Origin: Paenibacillus tritici
GTDB taxonomy: Bacteria > Bacillota > Bacilli > Paenibacillales > Paenibacillaceae
Assembly (NCBI RefSeq): GCF_013204885.1
Contig: NZ_JABMKX010000001.1
Coordinates: 415,284 to 479,283, forward strand
DNA: 64,000 nucleotides
Direction: 5' to 3'
The position numbers and the translations under genes were made by a program. The notes beneath the pieces were generated by a model. It did not search any database. It saw nothing but the letters and a program-made list of their open reading frames with translations, and was not told the DNA's origin. Positions 32,261-41,122 of the stretch are shown piece after piece. How positions within the stretch are numbered: position 1 is the first letter of the stretch; every line of letters starts with the position of its first letter.

Positions 32261-33244
32261 GTGACGGACAACAACTATATTATAGGCATTGATTTGGGTG
32301 GAACCAATATCAAAGCGGGATTGTTCCATGAGGATTTCACTGCGGCATGGGAGCTGTCGATACCAACAGAGGCGGCACAAGGTCCGGCACATGTGCTGGA
32401 GCGGATCAGGCTTGCTGTTTCGCAGCTATGTGTGGGGAGCGGGGTAGAGCTGCGGCAGATTGCCTGCATGGGTATGGGAATCCCGGGGCTTCTGGACCCG
32501 GAGGAGGGACTGTCCGTCTTTTCACCAAACTTTCCGGGATGGGAACAGGTTCATGTGGTGAATGAAATGAAGCCTTATTATGATTTTGCAGTCTACATAG
32601 ATAATGATGTGCGGGTCAATCTATACGGGGAATGGCAGCAGGGTGCGGGGAAGGGGTGCCGGAATTTGGTCCTGCTTACACTCGGCACCGGACTCGGCTC
32701 AGGTATTGTTCATGACGGCAAGGTACTGTACGGTACAACCTTCAGCGCTGGCGAAATCGGACATATGAATATGTACCGGCAGGGGCGTCCCTGCCGCTGC
32801 GGAAGCTCTGGATGCCTGGGGCGGTATGTGTCTGCCGTGGGAATGGTCAATACATTCAAGGAGAAGCTGCAGGAAGGCCGCACCAGCCTGATTCAGACCT
32901 GGACGAAGCATGACCATGAGCAAATCACCGCGAAGATGATCTCAGAGGCGTATGATCTAGGAGATCCGCTCGCTATTGAAGTGATGCACGAGACCGGCGA
33001 ACTGCTTGGGTTCGGTCTGGCGAATGTAATCAACCTGCTGAACCCGGAGCTGATTATCATCGGGGGTGGCATGGCCGCAGCAGGAGACCGGCTCCTCAAC
33101 ACGGTCCGTAATACCGTAAATGCCCATGCGCTGAAGCTGCCCGGTAGCCATTGCCGGATTGTTCAGGCAGAGCTGGGCAGCCGGGCAGGTACGCTTGGTG
33201 CAGCCGTGTATGCGTATCAGAAGCAGAAGCATCCATTGCGGTAA
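32261..33244 (+). CDS. ROK family sugar kinase (glucokinase-like)
   Basis: A 327-residue ROK protein with no N-terminal helix-turn-helix, thus a kinase, not a repressor. The phosphate-1 motif is IGIDLGGTNIKAGLF (residues 8-22), the catalytic Asp is in YIDNDVRVNLYGEW, and the ROK signature with zinc ligands is GEIGHMNMYRQGRPCRCGSSGCLGRYVS. The CXCGXXGC motif is intact, but the residue after it is Gly-Arg where Glu is usual (CxE). The start is GTG with AGGGGAG. It probably phosphorylates glucose or an amino sugar. It is monocistronic. Confidence 0.88.
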   Translation: MTDNNYIIGIDLGGTNIKAGLFHEDFTAAWELSIPTEAAQGPAHVLERIRLAVSQLCVGSGVELRQIACMGMGIPGLLDPEEGLSVFSPNFPGWEQVHVVNEMKPYYDFAVYIDNDVRVNLYGEWQQGAGKGCRNLVLLTLGTGLGSGIVHDGKVLYGTTFSAGEIGHMNMYRQGRPCRCGSSGCLGRYVSAVGMVNTFKEKLQEGRTSLIQTWTKHDHEQITAKMISEAYDLGDPLAIEVMHETGELLGFGLANVINLLNPELIIIGGGMAAAGDRLLNTVRNTVNAHALKLPGSHCRIVQAELGSRAGTLGAAVYAYQKQKHPLR

Positions 33245-33286
33245 GAATGGCTTTAAGCATAATTTTAATACCTGATGTACGCCCAC

Positions 33287-33326
33287 AACCAGACGTCTCT
33301 TAATAGAGGATAGTCTGGTTTTTTGG
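33287..33326 (+). terminator. Terminator after ROK gene
   Basis: AACCAGAC and GTCTGGTT with inner TCTCT/AGAGGA pairing, followed by TTTTGGTTTTT. Confidence 0.82.
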
Positions 33327-33388
33327 TTTTTGGTTCAAATTGGTCTATTTCATGCTATTTATGTTTACTGTGCTTAATTTAAACCACG

Positions 33389-33434
33389 TTGCTGCGAAAC
33401 TATTAGAATACCATAATTCACCATATGTACATAT
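33389..33434 (+). promoter_or_regulatory. Candidate promoter and palindrome of the FAAL-PKS cluster
   Basis: TTGCTG, 17 bases, CATAAT (33412-33417), followed by the perfect palindrome ATATGTACATAT (33423-33434), a possible operator. The region 33330-33570 is AT-rich and gene-free. Nearby, AAAAAGGAGG at 33521-33530 is a strong SD with no normal start codon after it. Confidence 0.45.
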
Positions 33435-33689
33435 AAAAGCTCGAAAACGACAATAATCGTCAATTTATCCCAATGAAGACAACATATAGAAGGCAGTATA
33501 CTTAGAACAGTTTGGTAGCGAAAAAGGAGGTCATTCCCTTAATAGTAATAAAATTACTTGTAGCTGAGACTGGTAGAGGTTGAGGTGGTTGGTAATTTAA
33601 TAGTATTACTTGGCCTATATTACAGGGTGCTGCGGCTCTCCCGGATGCAACGTCCGGCAGCCCGCTATACCCCCAAAGGAGAGTTCAAA

Positions 33690-35414
33690 TTGAGCAGCAT
33701 TGTCCATGAATTAAGAACCGTAGTGGATTTACTGGAAGAGCGAAACCGGTTGACGCCTGAACGCATAGCCTTTACTTACCGGGAGGGGGACCAGGAGACG
33801 GTCCTGACCTACCGTGAGCTTGCCATCCAATCCAAGAAACAGGCCGCTTCGCTTGCTGCCTTCACCCGCCCGGGGGACAAGGTGGCCCTTCTGCACAACT
33901 CGGGGATTCAGTTCATCATCTCGTTTTTTGCCTGCCTCTACAGCCGTACTGTTGTCGTTCCGCTTGAAATTCCCAAGCCCTCCGAGAATCTGTCCAGGCT
34001 CCAGTATGCTGTCCGCATGAGCGGGGCTGAAGCCGTCCTGACGACCCGGGCGCTTCTGAATCATATCTCTGCACTGCTGGATGACGAGGAGGAATTGTTA
34101 GCGCTACAGTGGATTGCAGCAGATGAGCTGCCGGACATCCCCTTTCTGGGAGAGGAAGCGGACAGACATGAGGCTGCCTTCATCCAGTTCACCTCCGGGA
34201 CCACTTCAACCTCCAAGGGTGTCATCCTCACACATGACAATCTTCTGCATAATGTTGGGAATGTAACCCGCAAATTCGGGCTCACGGAGCAGGATACGGC
34301 AGTAATCTGGCTTCCGCTGTACCACAATCTGGGGCTAATCGGAGGCGTGCTGGCTCCCCTCTTTGCAGGATTCCCGGTACATCTGGTCAGTCCGCAGGAG
34401 ATTCTCCGCAGACCGGCGCTTTGGCTGGAGCTGATTACGCAGAAGCAGGCAACGATCAGCGGCGGTCCGAATTTCGCCTTTGACCTGTGTCTTGCCCATG
34501 TGGACCCGGAGGCAGGCTATCCGCTTAACCTGTCCAGCTGGGAGATCGCATTCTGCGGAGCAGAACCTGTGCGCAGCCGGACCATTGAAGGATTCTCCCG
34601 CAAATTTGCCCCCTATGGCTTCAAACGCAGTGCCATGTATCCTTGTTATGGTCTGGCAGAATCGACGCTTATTGTCTCAGGCGGCAAAAGAGATGCAGAA
34701 CCTCTTCTGCTCCATTGTGATCCGGCCGGGCTTGAGCAGAATCTGGTGACTGAAGTCCCGCCATCGGCAGATTCGCGCACCTTGGTCAGCTGCGGCGCTC
34801 CGGTGGAGGATCAGGATCTTGTTATTGTTGAGCCGGGTACGCGGACAGAGCTGCCGGAGAATGCTATCGGTGAGATCTGGCTGCGCAGCCGCTCGATTGC
34901 TATGGGCTATCTGAATGACAGGCTGCGGACAGCGGAGACCTTCGAGCATGTGCTGGAGAATGGGGACGGAGGGTATCTGCGGACGGGGGATACAGGATTT
35001 TTGCGGAATGGAGAGTTATACATTGTTGGCCGGATTAAGAACCTGCTTATCGTCCGGGGCAAGAACTTCTATTCCAATGATCTGGAGGCATTTGTCCAGT
35101 CTTTCCATCCCGGGTTCCAGGCAGGTGCTGTGTTCGCGGTGGATATGGAGGATGAAGAGCAGGTAGTGGTACTCCAGGAGGTTGAGGGCGAGCTTGCCGA
35201 AGCCGGACAGGAAATGCTCGTGAAGCAGATCAGGCATGAGCTGGCCCGTGCTTACGGCTTCACCCCGTTCGAGGTGGTACTGCTCGCAAGCGGCTCCCTC
35301 CCTAAGACGGTGAGCGGTAAAGTGAAGCATTATGAGTGCAAGCAGGCCTATCTTGGGAGCAGTCTGTCGCTGTACTATGCGGAATCCGCAGCTGCAGGAG
35401 GAGAAGCCGAATGA
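33690..35414 (+). CDS. Fatty acyl-AMP ligase (FAAL)
   Basis: About 574 residues. FAAL hallmarks are FTSGTTSTSKGVILTHDNL (ATP loop), LPLYHNLGLIGGVLAPLFAGFPVHLVSP, SGGPNFAFDLC, FCGAEPVRSRTIEGF, YPCYGLAEST and GRIKNLLIVRGKNFYSNDLE. FAALs activate a fatty acid as acyl-AMP and pass it to an acyl carrier protein, not to CoA. TTG 33690 is chosen: AAAGGAGAG lies 6-7 bases before it and the conserved domain begins at once. A GTG at 33585 would add 35 residues with a hydrophobic start and also has a GAGG. The stop overlaps the PKS start (ATGA), so acyl transfer to the PKS's N-terminal ACP is likely. Confidence 0.9.
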   Translation: MSSIVHELRTVVDLLEERNRLTPERIAFTYREGDQETVLTYRELAIQSKKQAASLAAFTRPGDKVALLHNSGIQFIISFFACLYSRTVVVPLEIPKPSENLSRLQYAVRMSGAEAVLTTRALLNHISALLDDEEELLALQWIAADELPDIPFLGEEADRHEAAFIQFTSGTTSTSKGVILTHDNLLHNVGNVTRKFGLTEQDTAVIWLPLYHNLGLIGGVLAPLFAGFPVHLVSPQEILRRPALWLELITQKQATISGGPNFAFDLCLAHVDPEAGYPLNLSSWEIAFCGAEPVRSRTIEGFSRKFAPYGFKRSAMYPCYGLAESTLIVSGGKRDAEPLLLHCDPAGLEQNLVTEVPPSADSRTLVSCGAPVEDQDLVIVEPGTRTELPENAIGEIWLRSRSIAMGYLNDRLRTAETFEHVLENGDGGYLRTGDTGFLRNGELYIVGRIKNLLIVRGKNFYSNDLEAFVQSFHPGFQAGAVFAVDMEDEEQVVVLQEVEGELAEAGQEMLVKQIRHELARAYGFTPFEVVLLASGSLPKTVSGKVKHYECKQAYLGSSLSLYYAESAAAGGEAE

Positions 35415-38407
35415 ATCTGGCGGAGCTCGAAATATGGCTAACGGAGCAAATCGCTGCGGCCGTTAACGTGGACAAGGAACAGATTACGAAGGAGGAGCCG
35501 TTTCTTCAGCTCGGTCTGGATTCTGTCAGTGCAGTGATGCTGACCGGTACGATTGAAGAAAAGCTTGGCCGGACCTGCTCGCCAACGTTGTTCTATGATT
35601 ACCCGACCATCGGACAACTGGCAGCCTATCTGATTCAGGAATCCCCTGCTGAACGGCAGAACACGGAAGGGAGACCTGCCCGGGAATATGCCCCTGAAGA
35701 GGATATTGCCATTGTGGGCTTATCCTGCCGGTTTCCGGGAGCTGATTCGGCGGAACAGTTCTGGGAGAACCTGCTGGAAGGCAAGCAGTCGATCACGGAG
35801 ATTCCATCCTCCCGCTGGAATGCTGACGATTATTACAGCGGGAATCCAGAGGAGAAGGGTACCATGTATACCCGCTGGGGCGGATTTCTGGAGAGAATCC
35901 GGGAGTTCGACGCCGGATTCTTCGGAATCTCCCCGCTGGAGGCGGAGGTTATGGACCCGCAGCAGCGGCTGCTGATGGAGCAGAGCTGGCTGGCTTTTGA
36001 GGATGCCGGAGTGAAGCCCTCGGAGCTGGAGAACAAGGATGTCGGAGTGTTCATCGGGATCAGCACGAATGATTACTCTAAGCTGCAACACCAGCCGCAG
36101 CGGATTACCGCCTATCATGGAACCGGGAATGCTTCCAGCATAGCCGCGAACCGGCTGTCGTACTTCTACAATCTCACCGGGCCCAGTCTCGCGCTGGATA
36201 CCGCCTGCTCTTCCTCGCTTGTGGCACTGCATCAGGCCTGCCGCAGTATGAAGGAAGGCGAGAGCAGCATGGCACTGGTCGGAGGAGTCAATCTGATGCT
36301 TCATCCCGATCTGTACATTAATTTCTCCAGAGCCCGGATGATGTCGGAGAGCGGGCGCTGCCATACCTTTGACAGCCGGGCTGACGGATACGTGCGCGGG
36401 GAGGGGTGCGGGATGGTGGTGCTGCGCAAATTAAGCGATGCCAGGGAACGCGGGGACCGGATCTACGCAGTGATCAAGGGCTCGGCGGTTAACCAGGACG
36501 GACGCAGCAACGGGCTTACCGCACCGCGCGGCACCTCACAGCAGAAGGTAGTGGAGCGGGCCTTGGCGGCGGCGGGTCTGAAGGTGGATGATATTGGCTA
36601 CATAGAAGCGCATGGTACGGGAACGAAGCTGGGTGATCCGATCGAAGTGAACGCCCTGAAGGAAGTTTTTGCTGGTAAGCAGGAAGGAATCTGCCATCTA
36701 GGCGCGGTCAAAGCCAATATCGGACACCTGGAGGCCGCAGCAGGGATAGCCGGGCTGATTAAAATCTGCCTGATGTTCCAGAATGGAAGGATTGTGCCGC
36801 ATCCGGACCTTCAGACGGTCAACGAGCATATAGATCTGACTGGAACGCCGTTTCATATCCCGGTCAAATCGGTGGAATGGAAGGATAAAGTGAAGAATGC
36901 CGGGATCAGCTCCTTTGGCTTCGGGGGAACCAATGCCCATGTGATTGTGCAATCCTTCCGTGCACCCCGGACACTTGGAGTCCGCCCCAAGCGCTACAGC
37001 GGACATATTCTAACGGTATCGGCCAAAAGCGAAAGCTCGCTGTGGCTCATGCAGGAGGCTTATAGCGCAGCCATTGAGCAGGCTCCGGCTTCGGAGCTGG
37101 TCGATCTCTGCTACACTGCGCATTGCCGGCGTGAGCTGCTGCCTTACAGGCTGACCGTCACCGGCCGCACGCGTGAGGAATTATGCAGCAGACTGAAGGC
37201 AGGCGAAGGCACGCCGGGCAGCCGGATACCGGGCAAGATAGCCTTTGTATACGGGGGGCAGGGCTCGCAGTATACGGGAATGGCCAGAGAGCTGCTGCAG
37301 ACCTCTGAGGTATTCCAGCAGGCCTTCTCCCATGGCCTGTCTTATCTGGATCAGGAGACTTCCGCTCTGATGATGCAGATTCTCTACGGCAAGGAGGAGG
37401 CAGTCAATGAACGGCTGCATCAGACGGAATTCACGCAGCTTAGCCTGTTCCTGATCCAGTATGCGCTCACGAAGCTGTGGAACAGCTTCGGAATCACACC
37501 GGATTATGTGACAGGGCACAGCATCGGTGAATACGCAGCCGCTTGTCAGGCTGGAATGATGGAGCTTGGCGATGCGGTGAGACTGGTGCAGCTGCGGGGC
37601 CGCCTGATGGGCAATACCCCGGTTCAGGGCGGCATGGCAATGGTGCAGTGTCCGGAAGAGACGGTCCGGCAGCTGATTCAGGAACAGGGTCTGGAGTTGT
37701 CTATTGCAGCTGTGAATACGCCGGACCAGACCGTGGTCTCTGGAGTACCGGAGCAGCTCCAGAAGCTTGAAGCGATGATGACGGACCGGAGCGTGATGTT
37801 CAAGCAGCTGCTCGTCTCCAATGCGTTTCATTCCGCGCTGATGGAGCCTATTCTGCAGGAATTCCATGAAGCAGCAGGCAGAATAACCTTCCGCACGGCA
37901 CAGCTTCCGCTGATCAGCAATATCGACGGCAGACCAAGGCATGAGATATCTGCCGATTATCTGCGGGATCATCTGCGGGGGACCGTACGGTTCCATGACT
38001 GCCTGTCCTACTTCGCTGAAGAGAAGGTTGCCGTCATTGAAATTGGTCCTGGCGGACTGATCAAAATGGCCCGCAGACATATTCGCGGTGATCAGGTCTG
38101 GGGAGCCAGTCTCGGTAAAGAGGGGCAGGACTGGGAGGTGCTTCACCGGAGTCTGGCCTTGCTGGCCGACCGCGGAATTCCGCTGGACTGGAAGGAATAT
38201 TATACGCCGCTTCAGCCTGCCTATGCGCCATTGCCGCCCTATAGCTTCAACCGCAGAGAGTACTGGATGGAAGAAGACAAGGTGCTGCCTGCCCAGGCGG
38301 ATTCCGCAATCACAGAGACCGCTCTGTCTTCCGAAATTCTTGATATCATGAACCATCATCTGGAGACCATCAATAATCAGAGTGAATATATGTTGAAAAG
38401 GGGATGA
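35411..38407 (+). CDS. Type I polyketide synthase module, ACP-KS-AT
   Basis: A 998-residue protein. An N-terminal ACP (residues about 5-80) has the phosphopantetheine Ser in LGLDSVS (about 38). The ketosynthase spans about 95-520, with catalytic Cys in DTACSSS (about 266), His in EAHGTGT and His in NIGHLEAA. The acyltransferase spans about 610-900, with FVYGGQGSQ, nucleophile GHSIGEY (Ser about 703) and VSNAFHS, a malonyl-CoA-type signature. There is no KR, DH, ER, C-terminal ACP or thioesterase. The AT must therefore load the ACP of the next protein. The C-terminal 60 residues look like a docking segment. Confidence 0.92.
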   Translation: MNLAELEIWLTEQIAAAVNVDKEQITKEEPFLQLGLDSVSAVMLTGTIEEKLGRTCSPTLFYDYPTIGQLAAYLIQESPAERQNTEGRPAREYAPEEDIAIVGLSCRFPGADSAEQFWENLLEGKQSITEIPSSRWNADDYYSGNPEEKGTMYTRWGGFLERIREFDAGFFGISPLEAEVMDPQQRLLMEQSWLAFEDAGVKPSELENKDVGVFIGISTNDYSKLQHQPQRITAYHGTGNASSIAANRLSYFYNLTGPSLALDTACSSSLVALHQACRSMKEGESSMALVGGVNLMLHPDLYINFSRARMMSESGRCHTFDSRADGYVRGEGCGMVVLRKLSDARERGDRIYAVIKGSAVNQDGRSNGLTAPRGTSQQKVVERALAAAGLKVDDIGYIEAHGTGTKLGDPIEVNALKEVFAGKQEGICHLGAVKANIGHLEAAAGIAGLIKICLMFQNGRIVPHPDLQTVNEHIDLTGTPFHIPVKSVEWKDKVKNAGISSFGFGGTNAHVIVQSFRAPRTLGVRPKRYSGHILTVSAKSESSLWLMQEAYSAAIEQAPASELVDLCYTAHCRRELLPYRLTVTGRTREELCSRLKAGEGTPGSRIPGKIAFVYGGQGSQYTGMARELLQTSEVFQQAFSHGLSYLDQETSALMMQILYGKEEAVNERLHQTEFTQLSLFLIQYALTKLWNSFGITPDYVTGHSIGEYAAACQAGMMELGDAVRLVQLRGRLMGNTPVQGGMAMVQCPEETVRQLIQEQGLELSIAAVNTPDQTVVSGVPEQLQKLEAMMTDRSVMFKQLLVSNAFHSALMEPILQEFHEAAGRITFRTAQLPLISNIDGRPRHEISADYLRDHLRGTVRFHDCLSYFAEEKVAVIEIGPGGLIKMARRHIRGDQVWGASLGKEGQDWEVLHRSLALLADRGIPLDWKEYYTPLQPAYAPLPPYSFNRREYWMEEDKVLPAQADSAITETALSSEILDIMNHHLETINNQSEYMLKRG

Positions 38408-38413
38408 GCAGCT

Positions 38414-40162
38414 ATGGAACAACGGTTACTGGATCAGCTGTTGGAGATTGTCAAAAAACAGTCAAGTGCACTTGAACTGCAAAGCCGGGTAATGCTGGCT
38501 AACGGGGCGGACAGCTCTGTGAAGACCGAACACACAAACGTTGTAAGTCAGAGCAGGCCGGTAAGCATTGAAAACAACGAGGGCAAATTTACTTCGAATC
38601 TTCAGGCAGTTGCGCACGGGCAAGCTGCACTGGAACAAGAGGTCATCCGGCTGGTCAGCACCATTGCCGCTTATCCTCCCGGAGATTTGAAGCTGACCGA
38701 TTCGCTGAAAAGTGAGCTTGGATACGATTCGCTGATGATGATGGAGCTGCAAGCAGCACTGAAGAAACGTTATCCTGACCGGGAAGTGATTGTGCCGCTG
38801 GACATCACGGACCTGACGATCAGACAGCTGATCGCAATCGTTGCGGGTACCGGCGAAGAGGGGCACGGGTCTCCATCTGAACCCGGCACTCCACTGATCC
38901 AATCTGCTGACCGGCAGGAAGCAGAGCAAAAGATCGCCCCGTCCGTGCCGCCACAGTTCAAGGTGGAGCAGTTCGCTGAATATCAGGATCTATGCCAGCG
39001 CATTGAATCGGCGGGTGAAGTTAATCCCTATTTCAGACTTCGTCAGGGGATTAATACTGATACCGTGATGATGGGCGGAGAACCCTATATCAACTATTCC
39101 TCTTACAATTATCTTGGATATGCCGGTGACCCGCAGATCATTGCCGCCGTCCAGGAGGCTGTAGCTGAATATGGAACCTCTGTATCCGCCAGCCGCCTGC
39201 TCTCCGGCGAGATTCCTTTGCATGGCCAGCTTGAAGCGGCGGTATCTTCTTTTATCGGGACAGAGGATGCACTGATCTACACGGCCGGACATGCAACGAA
39301 TGTATCCACAATCGCCAAGCTGGTAGGCAAAGAGGATATCGTGCTGCATGATGAGCTGTCCCACAATAGTCTGATTCAGGGCTGTCTGCTATCGGGGGCA
39401 CAGCGGGTATCCTTTCCTCATAATGACTGGGAGGCCTTGGACAGGATTCTGACCCGTACCCGCGGACACCGCCGCCGGGCGCTCATTGTCATAGAAGGCG
39501 TGTACAGTATGGATGGTGATATTCCCGACCTGCATAAGTTCATTGAGATCAAGAAGAAGCATCAGGCCATGCTTTACATTGACGAGGCGCATTCAATCGG
39601 CACCATCGGAGCCACCGGCCGGGGAATCTGTGAATATCACGGAGTGGACGCGCGTGAAGTGGATCTGCTTATGGGCACCCTCAGCAAGTCCTTCGCAAGC
39701 TGCGGCGGCTATGCGGCCGGCTCTGCCGCCATGATCCAATATCTGAAATATTTATCCGACGGCTTCATCTTCAGTGCAGGCATCACTCCTGCCAATGCCG
39801 CCGCCGCACTTGCAGTGATCCGCTCCCTGGAGAAGGACCCCTCGCCTGTGAGCAAGCTACAGCAGAATTCCAGGCTGTTCCTGGAGCGCTGCCAGCAGCA
39901 TGGGCTGAATACCGGACTCAGCGGCGACACGCCGATTATTCCGATTATTGTCGGAGGCTCCGAGCGGACACTTAAGCTTACAGAATATCTCTATCGGCAA
40001 GGAATCAATGTCTATCCTATTCTATATCCTGCGGTCCCTGAGGAAGCGGCATGCATCCGGTTCTTCATGACTGCGAATCATAATCACGAGCAGATTGAAT
40101 GGACCGTTAAGCTGGTTGCCGAAGGTATTCATTCGTTCGATAAGGAGCCGGTCATGTTATGA
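38414..40162 (+). CDS. ACP-alpha-oxoamine synthase fusion (PLP-dependent)
   Basis: A 582-residue protein. A short N-terminal coiled segment (LLDQLLEIVKKQSSALELQSRV) suits docking to the PKS. An ACP follows with its Ser in LGYDSLMMM (about residue 105). The rest is an alpha-oxoamine synthase of the KBL/AONS/SPT family: NYLGYAGDPQI, SASRLLSGEIPLHGQLE, HDELSHNSL, IEGVYSMDGDIPDL, DEAHSIGTIGATGRG and LSKSFASCGGY with the PLP Lys near 424. Such enzymes join an acyl thioester to an amino acid with loss of CO2. ACP-AOS fusions are known from PigH in prodigiosin synthesis. The next gene overlaps its stop (ATGA-type). Confidence 0.9.
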   Translation: MEQRLLDQLLEIVKKQSSALELQSRVMLANGADSSVKTEHTNVVSQSRPVSIENNEGKFTSNLQAVAHGQAALEQEVIRLVSTIAAYPPGDLKLTDSLKSELGYDSLMMMELQAALKKRYPDREVIVPLDITDLTIRQLIAIVAGTGEEGHGSPSEPGTPLIQSADRQEAEQKIAPSVPPQFKVEQFAEYQDLCQRIESAGEVNPYFRLRQGINTDTVMMGGEPYINYSSYNYLGYAGDPQIIAAVQEAVAEYGTSVSASRLLSGEIPLHGQLEAAVSSFIGTEDALIYTAGHATNVSTIAKLVGKEDIVLHDELSHNSLIQGCLLSGAQRVSFPHNDWEALDRILTRTRGHRRRALIVIEGVYSMDGDIPDLHKFIEIKKKHQAMLYIDEAHSIGTIGATGRGICEYHGVDAREVDLLMGTLSKSFASCGGYAAGSAAMIQYLKYLSDGFIFSAGITPANAAAALAVIRSLEKDPSPVSKLQQNSRLFLERCQQHGLNTGLSGDTPIIPIIVGGSERTLKLTEYLYRQGINVYPILYPAVPEEAACIRFFMTANHNHEQIEWTVKLVAEGIHSFDKEPVML

Positions 40163-41091
40163 ATCTTGTAATTGGAGGCAATGGCGGTCTGGGCCTGTCC
40201 ATCACTCAGGAATTACTGTCGCGCGGCAAGCTGGTGACGGCGTCATACCACCGCTCCAGTCAGGCTCTCAAGAGGCTGAAGGGTCCGCTGTTGAAGATTG
40301 CTGCACTGGATATACAGGACGAGAAGCGTCTTGCCGCTGCACTGGCAGGAGTCTCGACGGTCTATTTCTGTCTTAATGTGCCTTATCAGGACTGGTATAC
40401 GGTAATGCCGCAAGCACTGGAGCGGGTGACAAGCCAGCTTCAGTCCGGGCAGACGCTGGTGTTTCCCGGCAATGTCTACGGATACGGCAAATTTCAGTAT
40501 CTTCCGGCAGATGAACGCCATCCCAAGGCCGCGTTGACCCGCAAGGGCAAGCTCCGTAACGAGCTGGAAGAACTCCTGAAGAATCAGGCCGCACTGCGCG
40601 GCTTCCGTTATGTTATTCCGCGATATCCGGACTATTACGGTCCCAATGTGACCAACAGGGTATTCGGACCGATCTTCAACGGAGCACTTCAAGCCAAAAC
40701 CATCTCATGGCCGGTCAAGCTGGATGTGCCCCATGATCTGGTCTATATCCAGGATGCGGCCAGAGCAGCGGTGCTGCTGGCAGAGAGCGGAGAAGAAGGA
40801 GAATGGCATATCTCAGGCTCAGGCGCGATCGAAGGAAGAGAGTTCCTGAATATCATCCAGGATGAAGCGGACAGTCCGAGGAAGTGCCGTGCCCTGCCGG
40901 GCTGGGCGGTAAGACTGGCCGGTATTTTTGACAAAGAAGCCAAGGAGTTCCACGAGCTGCTCTATGAATTCGAGTATCCGCTGCTGCTGAATGAGAACAA
41001 ATTCATGAAACGGTTCCCCGAATATTCTCCAACCCCGTATAAGGAAGCCGTCAAAGAAACCCTGGGCTGGTTCCGGGAGCAACGGGAATAG
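40159..41091 (+). CDS. NAD-dependent epimerase/dehydratase family (extended SDR)
   Basis: A 310-residue extended SDR. The nucleotide-binding motif is VIGGNGGLGLSI at residues 4-15. VYFCLNVPYQDW, FPGNVYGYGKF and YVIPRYPDYYGPNVTNRVFG follow the NAD(P)-dependent epimerase/dehydratase layout. The catalytic YxxxK is not obvious: the region after GNVYGYGKFQ has Tyr but the Lys spacing differs, so mechanism is uncertain. It overlaps the AOS gene by four bases and is likely to act on the released aminoketone, for example by ketoreduction. Tailoring outside this pathway is possible. Confidence 0.8.
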   Translation: MNLVIGGNGGLGLSITQELLSRGKLVTASYHRSSQALKRLKGPLLKIAALDIQDEKRLAAALAGVSTVYFCLNVPYQDWYTVMPQALERVTSQLQSGQTLVFPGNVYGYGKFQYLPADERHPKAALTRKGKLRNELEELLKNQAALRGFRYVIPRYPDYYGPNVTNRVFGPIFNGALQAKTISWPVKLDVPHDLVYIQDAARAAVLLAESGEEGEWHISGSGAIEGREFLNIIQDEADSPRKCRALPGWAVRLAGIFDKEAKEFHELLYEFEYPLLLNENKFMKRFPEYSPTPYKEAVKETLGWFREQRE

Positions 41092-41122
41092 CCGGGAGAT
41101 TCAAGGAGGAGGCACGCCGTGT

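Noticed and set aside
37181..38422. 413-codon open frame antisense to the PKS acyltransferase region
   Set aside because: No SD, no family features, and codon pattern is the mirror of the strongly supported PKS frame; long antisense frames arise from its codon bias.
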